NCBI GenBank assembly: GCA_021396245.1
Contig: WNYE01000003.1
Location: forward strand, 372,001 to 436,000
Origin: Sporothrix humicola
Lineage: Eukaryota; Ascomycota; Sordariomycetes; Ophiostomatales; Ophiostomataceae
Length of the DNA stretch: 64,000 nt
Direction of reading: 5' to 3'
Position 1 is the stretch's first letter. Each line of letters opens with the position of its first letter. The position numbers and the translations under genes are program-made. The notes beneath the pieces are model-generated. The model did not search any database. It saw nothing but the letters and a program-made list of their open reading frames with translations, and was not told the DNA's origin. Positions 38,941 through 49,553 of the stretch are shown piece after piece.

Positions 38941-41092
38941 ATGCGTTTGCCCAGACTCAAAAGCGGCAACAACTTTCTTTCCCCCCCAACTTGGTATGGA
39001 GCACTCTAAATTCTCTAAATTCCCTTTTCTTCCTCTTCTTCCTTTTTCCTTGACCCTCCATTCTAGAGTCAATCCTCCTGCAAGTCCTCTCCATATCACT
39101 TTGGACGTGTCTTGATTTGAGCCTTTTGTTTAAGAAACTCGGTACACCGCTTCCGATTCCCTCCAGATCGTCCTCTTTGTTCCAGAAGTTCTTCCCTTGT
39201 CTTTTCTTTTTCTTCTTTCCCCTTCTCCTTCTTCCCTGAGACCCTCCTTATCTGTTGCTCCTCTTCTTCCTTTTTCTTCTTTTTACTTTCCTACCCTTTT
39301 CTCCTCTTCCTCCCACTACTCTCGCCTTACGAGGTACGACGACTGCAAGTATTGAAAAAGTATTTGACCACTCGACGACCCCCGGTCCAGACCGCTCGAC
39401 GACTCTCTTTCGCCTCTTCCTCCCACAGTCTATTGACTTCGACTGTCCGGCACTCTGCTCCGTCTCGCTACGCGTTCATAGGCAACTCTTCAACCCTCAT
39501 AAACCGGACACTTCATCTTCCCCGCCTGCTTTTATTAAAAAAGACTCTCGGTGCCGCACTTTTTGTCGACAAAAGCAGACCCGCCTCATTTTGGTGTATC
39601 CCTTTCCTTTGTCAACAAAAATATAAACGCCAACTTACCCCTGGTGCCTTTTTGAACCTCTTCCACGACTCGCCCTTTCACCACCAAAGGACACTTTTTT
39701 TTTTCAAACGCAACCGCCCTTTGTGCCTTTGTTTCTTATTCTAGAACGTTGGCCCTTCCTGGTCTCTTCTCGCATTTTCCCGCGCGCCCCGACAACCTGT
39801 AACAGACACCGCCTACAGCTCCTTCTCACCAGCCCTTGGCACCCGTCATCCGCAGACCCCTGCTCTTGAATACACACACCAAAAGACAAAACATCAGTTT
39901 GTCAACAACATCCTACCGCGCGCTTAATCGAACAGGCTACGCAGCCTTTCGACTCCAGTTTTCAAACATCTTCAAGGTGAGTCTCTCTCGTCCACTCGAT
40001 CTCATCTGGTCCGCTTTACCTCAAGCCCGCATTGCCTTTTTGTGCCCATTTGTGTCCTCTTTTGATGCCTACCCGCCTGCCCCGGTGTTTCAACTATCGC
40101 CATTGTTTCTATTTATTGCCTTTTGTCCCTTTTGGTCTCCCATCTACATCTGCACTGCATCTACCCTACCCACATCTACTTGCGTCTGCACGATCGTTGA
40201 TCGTGCGGCCTTTGTACCCTTGCCCGGGCCATTGTTCCTTTTCCCCCGCCCTTGTGTTCCCCTGAACGGTGTGTTCTTTGACATGCTGTTGTGCTGCACT
40301 TGTCACAAAGAGGGGGATGAAAATAAGGTGGCAGAGCAAAAGCAGAGAGTGCCAGAACAGACAATGCGCCGTGTTCAACCCCAGCATGCAAGATGAAATG
40401 CCAGCTGCCGGATTGGAAACCGATTGTCCAATCCTTTCACGACAACGAAAAGATTTTGGACCATTCTGGACCACATCTTGCAGAACGACAAGGGGGTGAG
40501 GCCTGGGCCACGCCAAAAAGGACATCGTTTTGTCGTTTTGTCGGATTCCGCTTGGGATTACCGGCAAAATTGACCGTGAAGCGTGTCCACTTGGATATTT
40601 TTGACAGGTCTCTTTGACGCCGTCTCCTCTTGTCTGTCTGTTTTGTCAATTCCTCTGCTTCATGCGGCTCGTTTCTGTCTTCCATTAAAAGATGGAAGCT
40701 CGCCAAAACTGTTGGAGCTCTTCCTCTCATCCTATCTTGGCATCTCATTCTTTTGTCTTTTTCCTTCTGGCACAATCTCATTGTTGAATGCTCTTCCTTT
40801 CTCTATCTATGTTTCTTTCCTTTCCTTTGTTTTTATAATTCTCCCCCATCTTCGATTACACAAAAAGGCATCATTCCCCTTCCCCCCAGCAGTTCCAAGC
40901 ACAGGGCTTCGCTTGAAATTGCAAACCCCATCAAATTTGTTGAATTTCCACACCCATACCCTTGGCATCATCCCCTGTCTACATACGAATTTCACTTTCA
41001 CTGCGACCTCTTGAGACAACAACACTGCGAGGAAAAAAGCGGACCTGCATATTATTTACTTTCGACCGTCCTTTCCCCCAAATACTAAAACC

Positions 41093-41707
41093 ATGATCCG
41101 CAGACTCTCCTACAAGCAACGATCACAAAGTTGGTCCGCCATGAGTATCGACGCCATCATGCACGCCGTGCCAAAGAGCCCGACGTTCTCGAGCCGGTCG
41201 TCCCGCGACTACGACACTGGCTTCCCCGAGCCTTTCTGCGGCAATGGCAACACAACGCTGCGGCACCCAGACGCCAACACGTCCCCTGACGCCTGCATCT
41301 CCTCCGACGACATTGATATGGACCGCGTCTACATGCGGTCACGGCGGTCCTTTTTGCACAAGAACAAGCGCACCACGCTGAGCCACGGCAAGCTGACGGC
41401 CGCTGAGCTGCAGGCTTATAATGAGTTGGCATCGATCGTCGAGATCCCATCACGAACAGAAGCCACTACCTCCTCACCAGCTGGCTCGCTACGCACGGAT
41501 TCGCGGCTGTCCAAGGACGGCGGCGAGAGCCTGAACCGGCCGTCGTCGTCGGCCCACAGCGACATGGGCGGCAACCTGGGCAGCATCAACGGCACCCTGA
41601 GCCGCTCCAACAGCGTCAACCACAGCAACAGCAACCGGCCAACGACCTCGCACAGCGGCTTCCACCGTGGCGGCAGCATCTTTCGCAAATTCCGGCACCA
41701 CGACTAG
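41093..41707 (+). CDS. hypothetical Ser-rich protein, 204 aa
   Basis: Single-exon frame with the G/C-ending codon choice of the real genes here and A at -3 of the start codon. The protein is basic and rich in Ser, Asn and Arg, mostly disordered in appearance; the only ordered-looking part is about 100-120 (SHGKLTAAELQAYNELASIVE), a probable amphipathic helix. The first 30 residues (MIRRLSYKQRSQSW..) and the end (GGSIFRKFRHHD) look like short conserved motifs, and many S/T sites flanked by Arg could be kinase targets. I do not recognise the family. The long pyrimidine-rich, probably spliced leader suggests a regulated gene. Not low-complexity shadow: the opposite strand carries only weaker frames. 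Confidence 0.75.
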   Translation: MIRRLSYKQRSQSWSAMSIDAIMHAVPKSPTFSSRSSRDYDTGFPEPFCGNGNTTLRHPDANTSPDACISSDDIDMDRVYMRSRRSFLHKNKRTTLSHGKLTAAELQAYNELASIVEIPSRTEATTSSPAGSLRTDSRLSKDGGESLNRPSSSAHSDMGGNLGSINGTLSRSNSVNHSNSNRPTTSHSGFHRGGSIFRKFRHHD

Positions 41708-42398
41708 AAGTTTGTTGGTTTTTCAAAGACGAGGCTGCCAAAGTCAATACGACCACAAACACAACAGCCGCGACCAAGTGAAAGCATCTTTGCTGGCTAC
41801 TTGGCGGGCATAATCTGTTGCACTATCATAGTGCAGACAGAGCCGTCAGCCTGACAAAGACTGTGCCTTCTCTCGCCTTCCCTCCCTATTTTATGTTACG
41901 CTCTGGAGTTTTTTTTTTTTTTGGAATCTTGGATATTTTTGGGTTATTATTGCATATTTTGTTTTTGGAAAAAACAACTCTGGAAAGCGAGGCAAACGGG
42001 CGCTGCGTTTTTCTGTCCTTTCACTGTCCTTTTTATTTGTTTTCATTCGTTTTAACGACTTTCACGGCTGCCCTGTTACTTTTACCTTGTTATCTAATTT
42101 TCACGATCAAGCATGCCCTTACGCGCTGCTCTACAGGATCGCCTCATTTTCCTTTTTCTGTATTTACAAACAAAAACAGCTCCTCCTACAGGATAGGATG
42201 TCTAGCGCTTCACAGCGTAATTTCAACATATTGTCACGTCACAAAAAAGGGTGCTTTCCCGCTTGATATAATGGTGAATTTGATATGCAATGTTGCTATG
42301 AAAGTCGTATACTAATCTGTTATCCCCAACACTCTCTGGACCACAGCTAAACTCTATCTGATCGTACGCTCGTCGTTTTGTGTTGTTTCGCCCGCCGC
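41708..42398. other. convergent intergenic region
   Basis: 3' flanks of the 204-residue gene (+) and the hydroxyisourate hydrolase gene (-). Rich in T on the plus strand (T13 near 41910). No gene seen. Confidence 0.6.
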
Positions 42399-42932
42399 TC
42401 AGCTACCCCGGTACGTCGAGTACGAGAAGGGATTCAGCAGCAGCGGCACGTGGTAGTGCTGGCCCGCCGCCACGCGGAACGTCACCGCCACTTCGGGGAA
42501 GAAGGCAGTGCCTGCGCCGTAGTAGCCGTCCGTGTCGAACCGCAGCGTCCAAGTTGTGGGTGGTGGCGTGGCGTCACCCTCGACCGTCGCAGCCGCCTCG
42601 GCCTCGGCCTTGCCCAGCACGTCGTCCAGCGTGTAGACCGGCACGTCTCCCGAAGCGTTGGACGCCGAGTACGGCAGCCACACGGCCACGCGGCCGTCGT
42701 CGTTGGTCTGGGACTCGAACACCTGCGTGGCCTGGCCCTGGGCGTGGCCGTGGCCGGCGGGGGCGGCGGAGGCCGATGTGGAGGCGCCGTTGGTGGTCGC
42801 AGCGGCCGGCGAGAAGGGCGACGAGAACGAGGACGGGGCCGGGGTCACCAGTTCCAGGCGGACACGCACGCCCGTGGCCGGGCGGCCCTTGCTGGTGTCG
42901 AGAATGTGGCACGTAATGCGGTCCTTGGCCAT
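42399..42932 (-). CDS. 5-hydroxyisourate hydrolase (transthyretin-like)
   Basis: Hydrolyses 5-hydroxyisourate, the product of urate oxidase, to OHCU in purine and urate breakdown; the family acts as a homotetramer. 177 residues, single exon. Active-site features are present: His9 in the N-terminal CHILDTSKG motif, Arg131 in TLRFDTDGYY, His159/His161 in HYHVPLLLNPFSYSTYRGS, and the obligatory C-terminal YRGS. The protein is longer than the usual 110-140 residues because of a Ser/Ala/Gly/His-rich insert at about 31-69 between strands A and B, and a second Ala/Glu-rich insert at about 104-125. No peroxisomal PTS1 tail, so cytosolic unless another signal exists. It faces the GH47 gene across 1.4 kb; no other urate gene is in the window. 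Confidence 0.95.
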   Translation of the reverse strand: MAKDRITCHILDTSKGRPATGVRVRLELVTPAPSSFSSPFSPAAATTNGASTSASAAPAGHGHAQGQATQVFESQTNDDGRVAVWLPYSASNASGDVPVYTLDDVLGKAEAEAAATVEGDATPPPTTWTLRFDTDGYYGAGTAFFPEVAVTFRVAAGQHYHVPLLLNPFSYSTYRGS

Positions 42933-44311
42933 TGTGAAGGTGAAGCCGAACGAGTGAGGTGGGGTTATGTAAACGTGGTGGTTGAGATGAGACGAGACGA
43001 GAATGAAGAGGTTGAAATTGGACAAGGCTACAGTAACTGGGGATGTGACGTTTAAGTCTAGAACTTTTCTATTTCTACGTGAAAGTCCTAGTCACAACGT
43101 GCTTTCCCTGGCTCGCCCTGGCAGTTGGCACTTGCAAGGCGGAGGACTCCGGCCTCCGCACCTGATACTGTGAGGGAAGGCACGAGGGATGCGTTGGGCT
43201 CAGCCGCGCCAGCTGTGCTGAGGAGGGGCAGCCCACCTGGAGCCCACTAAAAGATTTTGGGTTAATTGGAGAACGATGTCAGTAACGGCGTTGCAGAGAA
43301 TACAGTGCTGTCCCTGGCCTTCGCACACACACTGTGCCCTGCCCAAAAAACATCAGCCACATGCTCAAGCCACTTATTCCTTCAACACGCGGCCGCCTTG
43401 TGTCCCCTGTAATACGTCTGAATACCCCTGTGCCCACCACGGCTGGCGCCTTCCCGCGCAGAAATGTCAAGCAGCAAAAAGGGGCCAGCAAACGAAAACG
43501 CGCCTTGTTCCCTATTGCGGCAAGAACCTCTAGTCTGGAAGACGTAGCTGTCCTTTTCGCATGTGTCTGTCCTCTTGCCTTCTTCCCACAGGGTTGCACC
43601 TTCTTCTTCTGCCGGGACATTCGGACGGCACGGAGGTTGTCTGCAAAAGGCAAGCTGTTTATTTCTCAACGAGATTGATTGCTCTTGCCAATTAAGCATA
43701 TGAGATCTTGTACGGAAAGAACGATTGCAAGAGGAGGCAGCAAGACAAATGGTCTATCCCTCGTTGCAGGGAGAATTTTATTTAAACTTTTTGACATCTG
43801 CATTTCTTTCTTCTCCGGACTGCTTCCTCCCAGACTGTCCGTTGGATCGCAATCGTTGGGTTAGCTTCGTCGGCGTCGCGTATTCGCCGTCCCTGTTATC
43901 CACTACTGGCTTTTTTTAGCCTCAAGCCCATTCATTACATTACGTTGCTCTTCTACGGAGTATTGCTTCTCCATAACTTACTATTATTCGCTCCTCCTTT
44001 TCTTCTCTTCTCGGTTTGGACGGCAAGCCTCGCCAAGTCCGTATTCTTTTTTGAGTCTCGTGTGTTTTTGGTACGAGACCAGACAAGACTGGCAAGGGGG
44101 TGTTTGTTCATCTCTTTTTGATTCAGTCTTACCATTGTCATTCTTCTTTCTCCGGCATCGACCTCGATCTCGACGACTCCAAATTCTCCTCCAGCCACGT
44201 TTCTCATCTCAACTATTACCACCGCCCATCACCGAACCTCCCTTCTGTCCTCGCTGACTTACCGACCCTCCCCTCCTCCCTCGCCAGCCAAATGCTCGCG
44301 CAGACGCGCCA
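42933..44311. other. divergent promoter region (HIU hydrolase / GH47)
   Basis: 1.4 kb without a gene. Contains two AGCCCAC units (43230, 43241), ACGGAGTATTGC at 43955 (the same 12 bases occur at 5335), and from 43.77 to 44.3 kb pyrimidine-rich sequence on the plus strand, likely the leader of the GH47 gene. Confidence 0.5.
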
Positions 44312-46588
44312 ATGAACGTTCGCGACCCCTTTGGCCTGCACCGAAACCCAGCCATTGGCATCCTGCGCGCGACTGCGACCCAGGCTGCCCTTGAATTCCG
44401 CGAACGAGCCATCGAGGCAGGCTCTCAGGCCCTCGACCAGGCCCTTGAGAAAGGAAAAGAAGTCCGGCAGGTTGTGGAGAGCGCCGTCGAAACCGTCGAG
44501 AACGCACTCGAAACTGCTGCCAACACAGTAGCCGGTGCTACTACAACCACACCACACTCTGACGACATGGCGTTTGCCGTGCCACGCAATGTGCCTTCGT
44601 TCAACGACCCCCAACGGCAAGCGGAGGACCACTTTTGGGCAGCAGCGACTGCCCCCCGACGAGGCGGACCGGCAGGAAACGCAGGAAGCAAGGGCATAAT
44701 AGGCGCTGCTGGCGACCTTATTGACGCTGCTACCGGCGGCCGGAACCGCCAGTCCCTCCCCATGTACAAGGACAAGCCCTACGGCTACCCGGCGTCGCAG
44801 CGCGCTCGTCCGTTCTATCGCCGGAAAAGAGCAATTCTGCTGTTCTTTTTGGCGCTCATTGGGTTCCTGTACTACCACGGCACCTTCGAAAAGCACAAGG
44901 AGCGCCTGCCGCTGCGGTCCTGGAACTGGTCGAGCAAGGACGAAAAGTCGCGCGGCCGCGTGGACTGGCTCAGCCGGCGCGAGCGCGTTGTCGAGGCCTT
45001 TGAGCTCAGCTGGGACGCCTACGAGCGCTATGCATGGGGCCAGGATGAGTTCTACCCCGAGTCGAAGCGTGGCCGGTTCATGGCCCCCCAGGGCCTCGGC
45101 TGGATCATTGTCGACTCGCTCGACACCATGATGCTCATGAACCTGACGAGCCGTCTCGCTCACGCTCGCGAGTGGGTCTCCAAGTCCCTGACCTGGGACC
45201 AGGACCAGGACGTCAACACCTTTGAGACGACCATCCGCATGATGGGCGGTCTCTTGTCGGCCCACTACCTATCCAACGAATACCCGGATATGGCACCCCT
45301 GACCGAGAAGCAGCTGTCCAGCACGGGCGGGGAGGACCTGTACCTGGAAAAGGCTAAAGATCTGGCCGACCGCCTTGTCTCGGCTTTTGACAGCCCCACG
45401 GGTCTGCCGTGGTCCAGCGTCAACATTGGCAAGTCCGAGGCGCTTCCGGCACACGACAACTCTGGATCGGCTTCGACTGCCGAGGCCACAACTCTGCAGC
45501 TCGAGTTCAAGTACTTGGCCAAGCTGACGGGCGAGAAGCTGTTCTGGGACAAGGTCGAGCACGTCATGGAGGTCGTCGACGAGGGCAGCCGTGCTTTTGA
45601 GGGCCTGGTTCCCATCTTTATCAGCCCCAAGACGGGCTCGTTTATGGGCCAGAACATCCGCCTCGGCAGCCGCGGCGACTCCTACTACGAATACCTCATT
45701 AAGCAGTACCTGCAGACCAACAAGAAGGAGAAGGTATACCAGGAGATGTGGATCGAGGCTCTGGCTGCCGTCCGCAAGCACCTTGTCACTTATACCGAGA
45801 AGATGCAGTACACCATTATCGGCGAGCGGCCCGACGGCCTCTTGCACCCCATGTCGCCCAAGATGGACCACCTCGTCTGCTTTATGCCGGGCACCATTGC
45901 CCTGGCCGCCACCGAGGGCCTTCCCCTCAAGGAAGCCCGCAAGCAGCCCTGGTGGAACGCCCGCCTCGACGCCGACATGAAGCTTGCCCACGAGCTGACC
46001 CAGACCTGCTGGGGCATGTACAAGTACATGGCCACGGGTCTCGCTGCCGAAATCACCCACTTTAAGCTCAACGACCCCCCTCTACCTGGTTCTGCCAAGC
46101 ACCGTTCGCCGCCGCTCGAGTTTGACTTGGACCCCGATGCTCCGTGGCGACTTGACTTTGAGGTTAAGCCCCTTGACCGCCACAACCTCCAGCGCCCCGA
46201 GACCGTCGAGTCGCTCTTCTACATGTGGCGCATCACCGGCGACCCCATGTACCGCGAGTGGGGCTGGGAAATGTTCAAGTCGTTTATGAACTACACGGCT
46301 GTCGACGAGGGCGGCGGATTCACCAGTCTGACTAACGCCAACGTCATCCCGCCTGTCGGCCGCGACAACATGGAGAGCTTCTGGCTGGCCGAGACTTTGA
46401 AGTACTTTTACCTCCTGTTCTCACCCAACGACTTGCTGCCCCTCGACAAGGTCGTCATCAACACCGAGGCGCACCCCTTCCCGCGCTTCGACATGGGCCC
46501 GCTGTTCTACACGGGCTGGAAGCGGAAGCCGGCCGGCTATATCCCTACAGGAAGTGGTAGTGCCGCCCCGCCGCCGCATATCCCATGA
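44312..46588 (+). CDS. GH47 class I alpha-1,2-mannosidase, ER/Golgi type
   Basis: Trims alpha-1,2-mannose from N-glycans in the ER or early Golgi lumen, for glycan maturation and ER quality control. 758 residues, single exon, type II membrane protein with one helix at about 173-189. The catalytic (alpha/alpha)7 domain runs from about 217 to 735: GWIIVDSLDTMMLM (263-276), acidic residues in FETTIR (E305), RPETVES (E630) and ESFWLAET (E688), and the calcium-binding Thr of NTEAHPFPRF (T718). Cys523 and Cys566 match the essential disulfide of yeast Mns1 in spacing. Unusual is the 172-residue cytosolic tail: residues 14-75 look like a long amphipathic helix followed by Gly/Ala-rich linker, whereas yeast Mns1 has almost no tail. 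Later in-frame Met codons (86, 151) give shorter forms that keep the anchor, so the start is the least certain point. Confidence 0.96.
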   Translation: MNVRDPFGLHRNPAIGILRATATQAALEFRERAIEAGSQALDQALEKGKEVRQVVESAVETVENALETAANTVAGATTTTPHSDDMAFAVPRNVPSFNDPQRQAEDHFWAAATAPRRGGPAGNAGSKGIIGAAGDLIDAATGGRNRQSLPMYKDKPYGYPASQRARPFYRRKRAILLFFLALIGFLYYHGTFEKHKERLPLRSWNWSSKDEKSRGRVDWLSRRERVVEAFELSWDAYERYAWGQDEFYPESKRGRFMAPQGLGWIIVDSLDTMMLMNLTSRLAHAREWVSKSLTWDQDQDVNTFETTIRMMGGLLSAHYLSNEYPDMAPLTEKQLSSTGGEDLYLEKAKDLADRLVSAFDSPTGLPWSSVNIGKSEALPAHDNSGSASTAEATTLQLEFKYLAKLTGEKLFWDKVEHVMEVVDEGSRAFEGLVPIFISPKTGSFMGQNIRLGSRGDSYYEYLIKQYLQTNKKEKVYQEMWIEALAAVRKHLVTYTEKMQYTIIGERPDGLLHPMSPKMDHLVCFMPGTIALAATEGLPLKEARKQPWWNARLDADMKLAHELTQTCWGMYKYMATGLAAEITHFKLNDPPLPGSAKHRSPPLEFDLDPDAPWRLDFEVKPLDRHNLQRPETVESLFYMWRITGDPMYREWGWEMFKSFMNYTAVDEGGGFTSLTNANVIPPVGRDNMESFWLAETLKYFYLLFSPNDLLPLDKVVINTEAHPFPRFDMGPLFYTGWKRKPAGYIPTGSGSAAPPPHIP

Positions 46589-49553
46589 TCTGGGAAGTGA
46601 CCCTTTCTTTACTGTTTCATTATTTGAGTATCAGCACGGCGTTTTTGTACGTATATTTGTTTGGTGAACTTGGTTTTCATAAAGAAAAGGAGAGAAAACA
46701 GAGAAAAGATTACAAGAGACACAAGAAAAAAATCATTCTTGGGCTGGTTGTTTTGCGTTTGCCGGAAGTATGCTCTCCCCCTACAGCTGCTCATACATAT
46801 TTATATCATTGGTTTAGCGTCAAAAGACATCTTTATTACAGAACGAGATGTTTCTTTCATAATTTGCAAGTGTTTGAAAAGTTTCCTGTCATTTCTTGTA
46901 CTCTCATGCACTACTAAGCCCTGATCTTCCCGATGCACCATATCTGGGAAGGCGCAATCTGGGTTGTGTCTGCGAGACCTCGAAGCACCTGCCTCCTTCA
47001 GTAAAAGCTTTGACCAAGGCCCCAAACCAACTATTGACAGAACCGACGATCAACAACCACCACCAACCACCGAGAGGGGAGGGATTTAAGAATTAGACGA
47101 GAGACTAGAGAAACAGAAAACCGTTGCTTCCCGGCCTTGAAAGGTACCGATGGCAATCGGTCAATCCCTCTGGTACAAGCGCCAGACATGCATGATGATC
47201 CAAGGCTGAAAAATTGAGGGAAAAACTAAACGAGGCAATTGACAAGTGGTTGAACGGCAATTGTCCACACGTAATCGATACCTGAAAATGGAAGGCACAA
47301 GAGAAAAGAGGCATAAAAACAAACACAAGAGACAAGGGGCGAGAGGGGGCTCGAGAACAAAATATGCAAGGCAGGAGCGAACTGATAACAAGAACCAAAA
47401 GCACGATCCAGGCCACGAAGCAGGGTAAACCAGGCTGTACACGAGAAGGATCAAAGCACATTACAAAAGAACGCAGACCAAATAAGGAGGAGACACAACA
47501 TTTTCTTCAGATGAGGTCTTTTTTCTTTCTGTTTATTCCCCATCGTCGATTTTGTTCTGGTCTCTCCTTGCTCTTGCCTTCCTCAAGCTTGGGTGGGTCC
47601 CAGAAGGCAATCTCGAGTGCCTCGAGCCTTCCGGATCCATTCTGACGGGATGGAGCTCCTCTCCTTGCTTCCTGGGAGCGATAGCGAATAAATACCAGAA
47701 AAGACGAAAAAGAGATACTTTTTCAGGGGAGGTGCAACCCACTACGAGCGTAACGGTACAGCGGGAAAGGAAATGCTCTAGAAAAAATTGATGGAGGCAA
47801 GAAGGAGCGATTTCTGGGACTGGGACCGGCTGGGCTGAAGAGGAAGGCACGATGGGGGAGCATCACACAATCACACAAAAGATGGCAGGAAGGCAGGAAG
47901 AAGAGGCAGGGGCACCCTCGATAGAAGTGGATCAAAATCAAAATGCAGCAAAACATATCAAACCCAATGGTCAGAAAAAGTCAACGTCGTGCAAGCCATA
48001 CTATCGCCAGCCTGAGTCTGTCATTTATTTCTCTTAATTCCATCTCTCACCTGCCCATCTGCTCACTCTCGTTCTTTGTTGGAGATAACAGAGTTGGGCA
48101 GTCTGCCGCGTCTCCGCATAAAGCGACGCTATCACAGGGTTGCCCTGTTGCCGGTTCAAGTCTCGCTACCACGTTGATTCTCTTTATTTCTGGGTCTTCT
48201 TTGTTGGTTCTCGGTCTTGGCTCACAATTTCGTGCAGTGTTCTTGGTGGCACTTTTGTCGTTTTGCTGTCATCTTTTTATTTCCTTATCGCGGCTTCCCT
48301 TCATCGCACCACATGCCGGCCCCCCATTTAACTGATTCGCTCTTTCCTTGTCACTATCAGTTGTGTTGTTTTCGACTTATCGTTCGAGCTAAGAGACACG
48401 AGAAAGAAAAATAGTCAAAAAGCAGGTGCTAAAAACAAAACGGCCAGGGCCCCATCAGGAACACTAACACTAGCAGAAGGAGCGAACGAGGCCCGCACAC
48501 GTCTTTCTGTCGTTTAGTCTTTTTAGTGCTCTTTTTTTCACGAGTCGTCACTTCCGCAACAGCACCGAACCCCCAGATTGACAGACACTGCTAGTGTGCA
48601 CCACCACCTCCACCTGCATTTTCTCTACTTCCCACCCGCCTTCCTGCTTTGTGCTTCTTTCCCCTTCTCTTCTCTTGATCTTCTCTTCTCCTCTTTTCCT
48701 CTTCAATCATTTTGCATTTTTGCACTGCAAAAGAAAACAAAAACGATCGCCAGACACAGTCGAGCATCCAAGTGCACCGCCTCCCCATCCCAGCTCAGTC
48801 TTCTCTGACGTCCCCTCAATCTCAGAACATGGTACCTGCGGGGGCCGACATGGCGACAGCGCAAACATAAACGGAAAACCGCAAAGTCAGCATTTACGAC
48901 AATCAGCAAAACTGATTACACCCAAAAGTCAGACACGCAAAACGCCGATCCCCACGATAGCTACGACGCATTGTCTCTCTTACTACCCTTTGCATCGAAC
49001 GTCAAACCTCCCTTTCTTCGCGACCGCGCCGTGCCGTTCGAATCAAGGGCGCATCGAGAGACAAGAGACCAAAAACGCCTTGTTTCTTATCTTGCAGCCA
49101 CAAGTCTCTCGCTCTTGCTCTCCTTTCGATTTTCGATATCTCCGGTATATGGCACGATTGCCCCCATTGTTCTTTTCACCGAACCCAGCGAACCATCTCG
49201 ACACGAATCTACCACGGAGCTCTTCGACTCTCAAGCCACAATCGATCTCTTTTCTTTTTCTGCACATGATAAGCGAGCGACTCAACCGAAAGCGATAACT
49301 GATATCTTCGACAACGACGGCATTTCTAGCCGAGACGAACAGCACATAGCGACACGACGTACGACTGACGACAGGCGGCCGATCGACCGGCTTTGACGAC
49401 TTTTTGAGCAAACAACCGGCCTCTTAAAATTCACGGCAATCGAGCGGTGTGTGACCGACATTTGGTCTCCCGAGAGACGCCACAACTCAATATACGATAG
49501 ACGAGCATACGCGGCGAACAACCGAATATCCTCCTTCTCGCACATTCGCTCCA
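46589..49553. other. intergenic, permease promoter and leader
   Basis: 3 kb without a recognised gene. 46.6-48.0 kb is mixed sequence with purine-rich parts (47250-47360, 47750-47920). A tRNA-like segment at about 48080-48165 was examined and rejected. From 48.5 to about 49.3 kb the plus strand is pyrimidine-rich, as before other genes here, so the permease mRNA probably has a long leader containing several upstream ATGs. Confidence 0.5.

Larger units (their letters stand above)
33980..41092. other. 7-kb divergent intergenic region
   Basis: Lies between the minus-strand methyltransferase and the plus-strand 204-residue gene. No recognisable gene. Contains an 11-bp tandem repeat at 37381, four AGCCCAC units at 37699-37739, a GCACCTTC-type repeat at 38890-38940 and GTACTCCGTA at 37975. 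From about 39.15 to 40.0 kb the plus strand is pyrimidine-rich and ends in a good splice donor (AAG/GTGAGT at 39977); probable acceptors follow at 40607 (TTGACAG) or 40889 (CCCCCCAG). This part is likely the spliced leader of the gene at 41093. Confidence 0.5.

Noticed and set aside
44216..45265. 349-codon minus-strand frame opposite the GH47 gene
   Set aside because: Antisense shadow; no family resemblance.
48080..48165. tRNA-like segment with a T-loop GGTTCAAGTC, an anticodon-like stem (GCGTC..GACGC) and a variable-arm-like hairpin (CAGGG..CCCTG)
   Set aside because: The T stem has a mismatch, no 7-bp acceptor partner for TACCACG exists upstream, and the anticodon loop would be 12 nt. At most a decayed tRNA relic.
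48594..49298. 234-codon plus-strand frame upstream of the permease
   Set aside because: Low-complexity Ser/Phe/Leu product of a C/T-rich leader; no codon bias.
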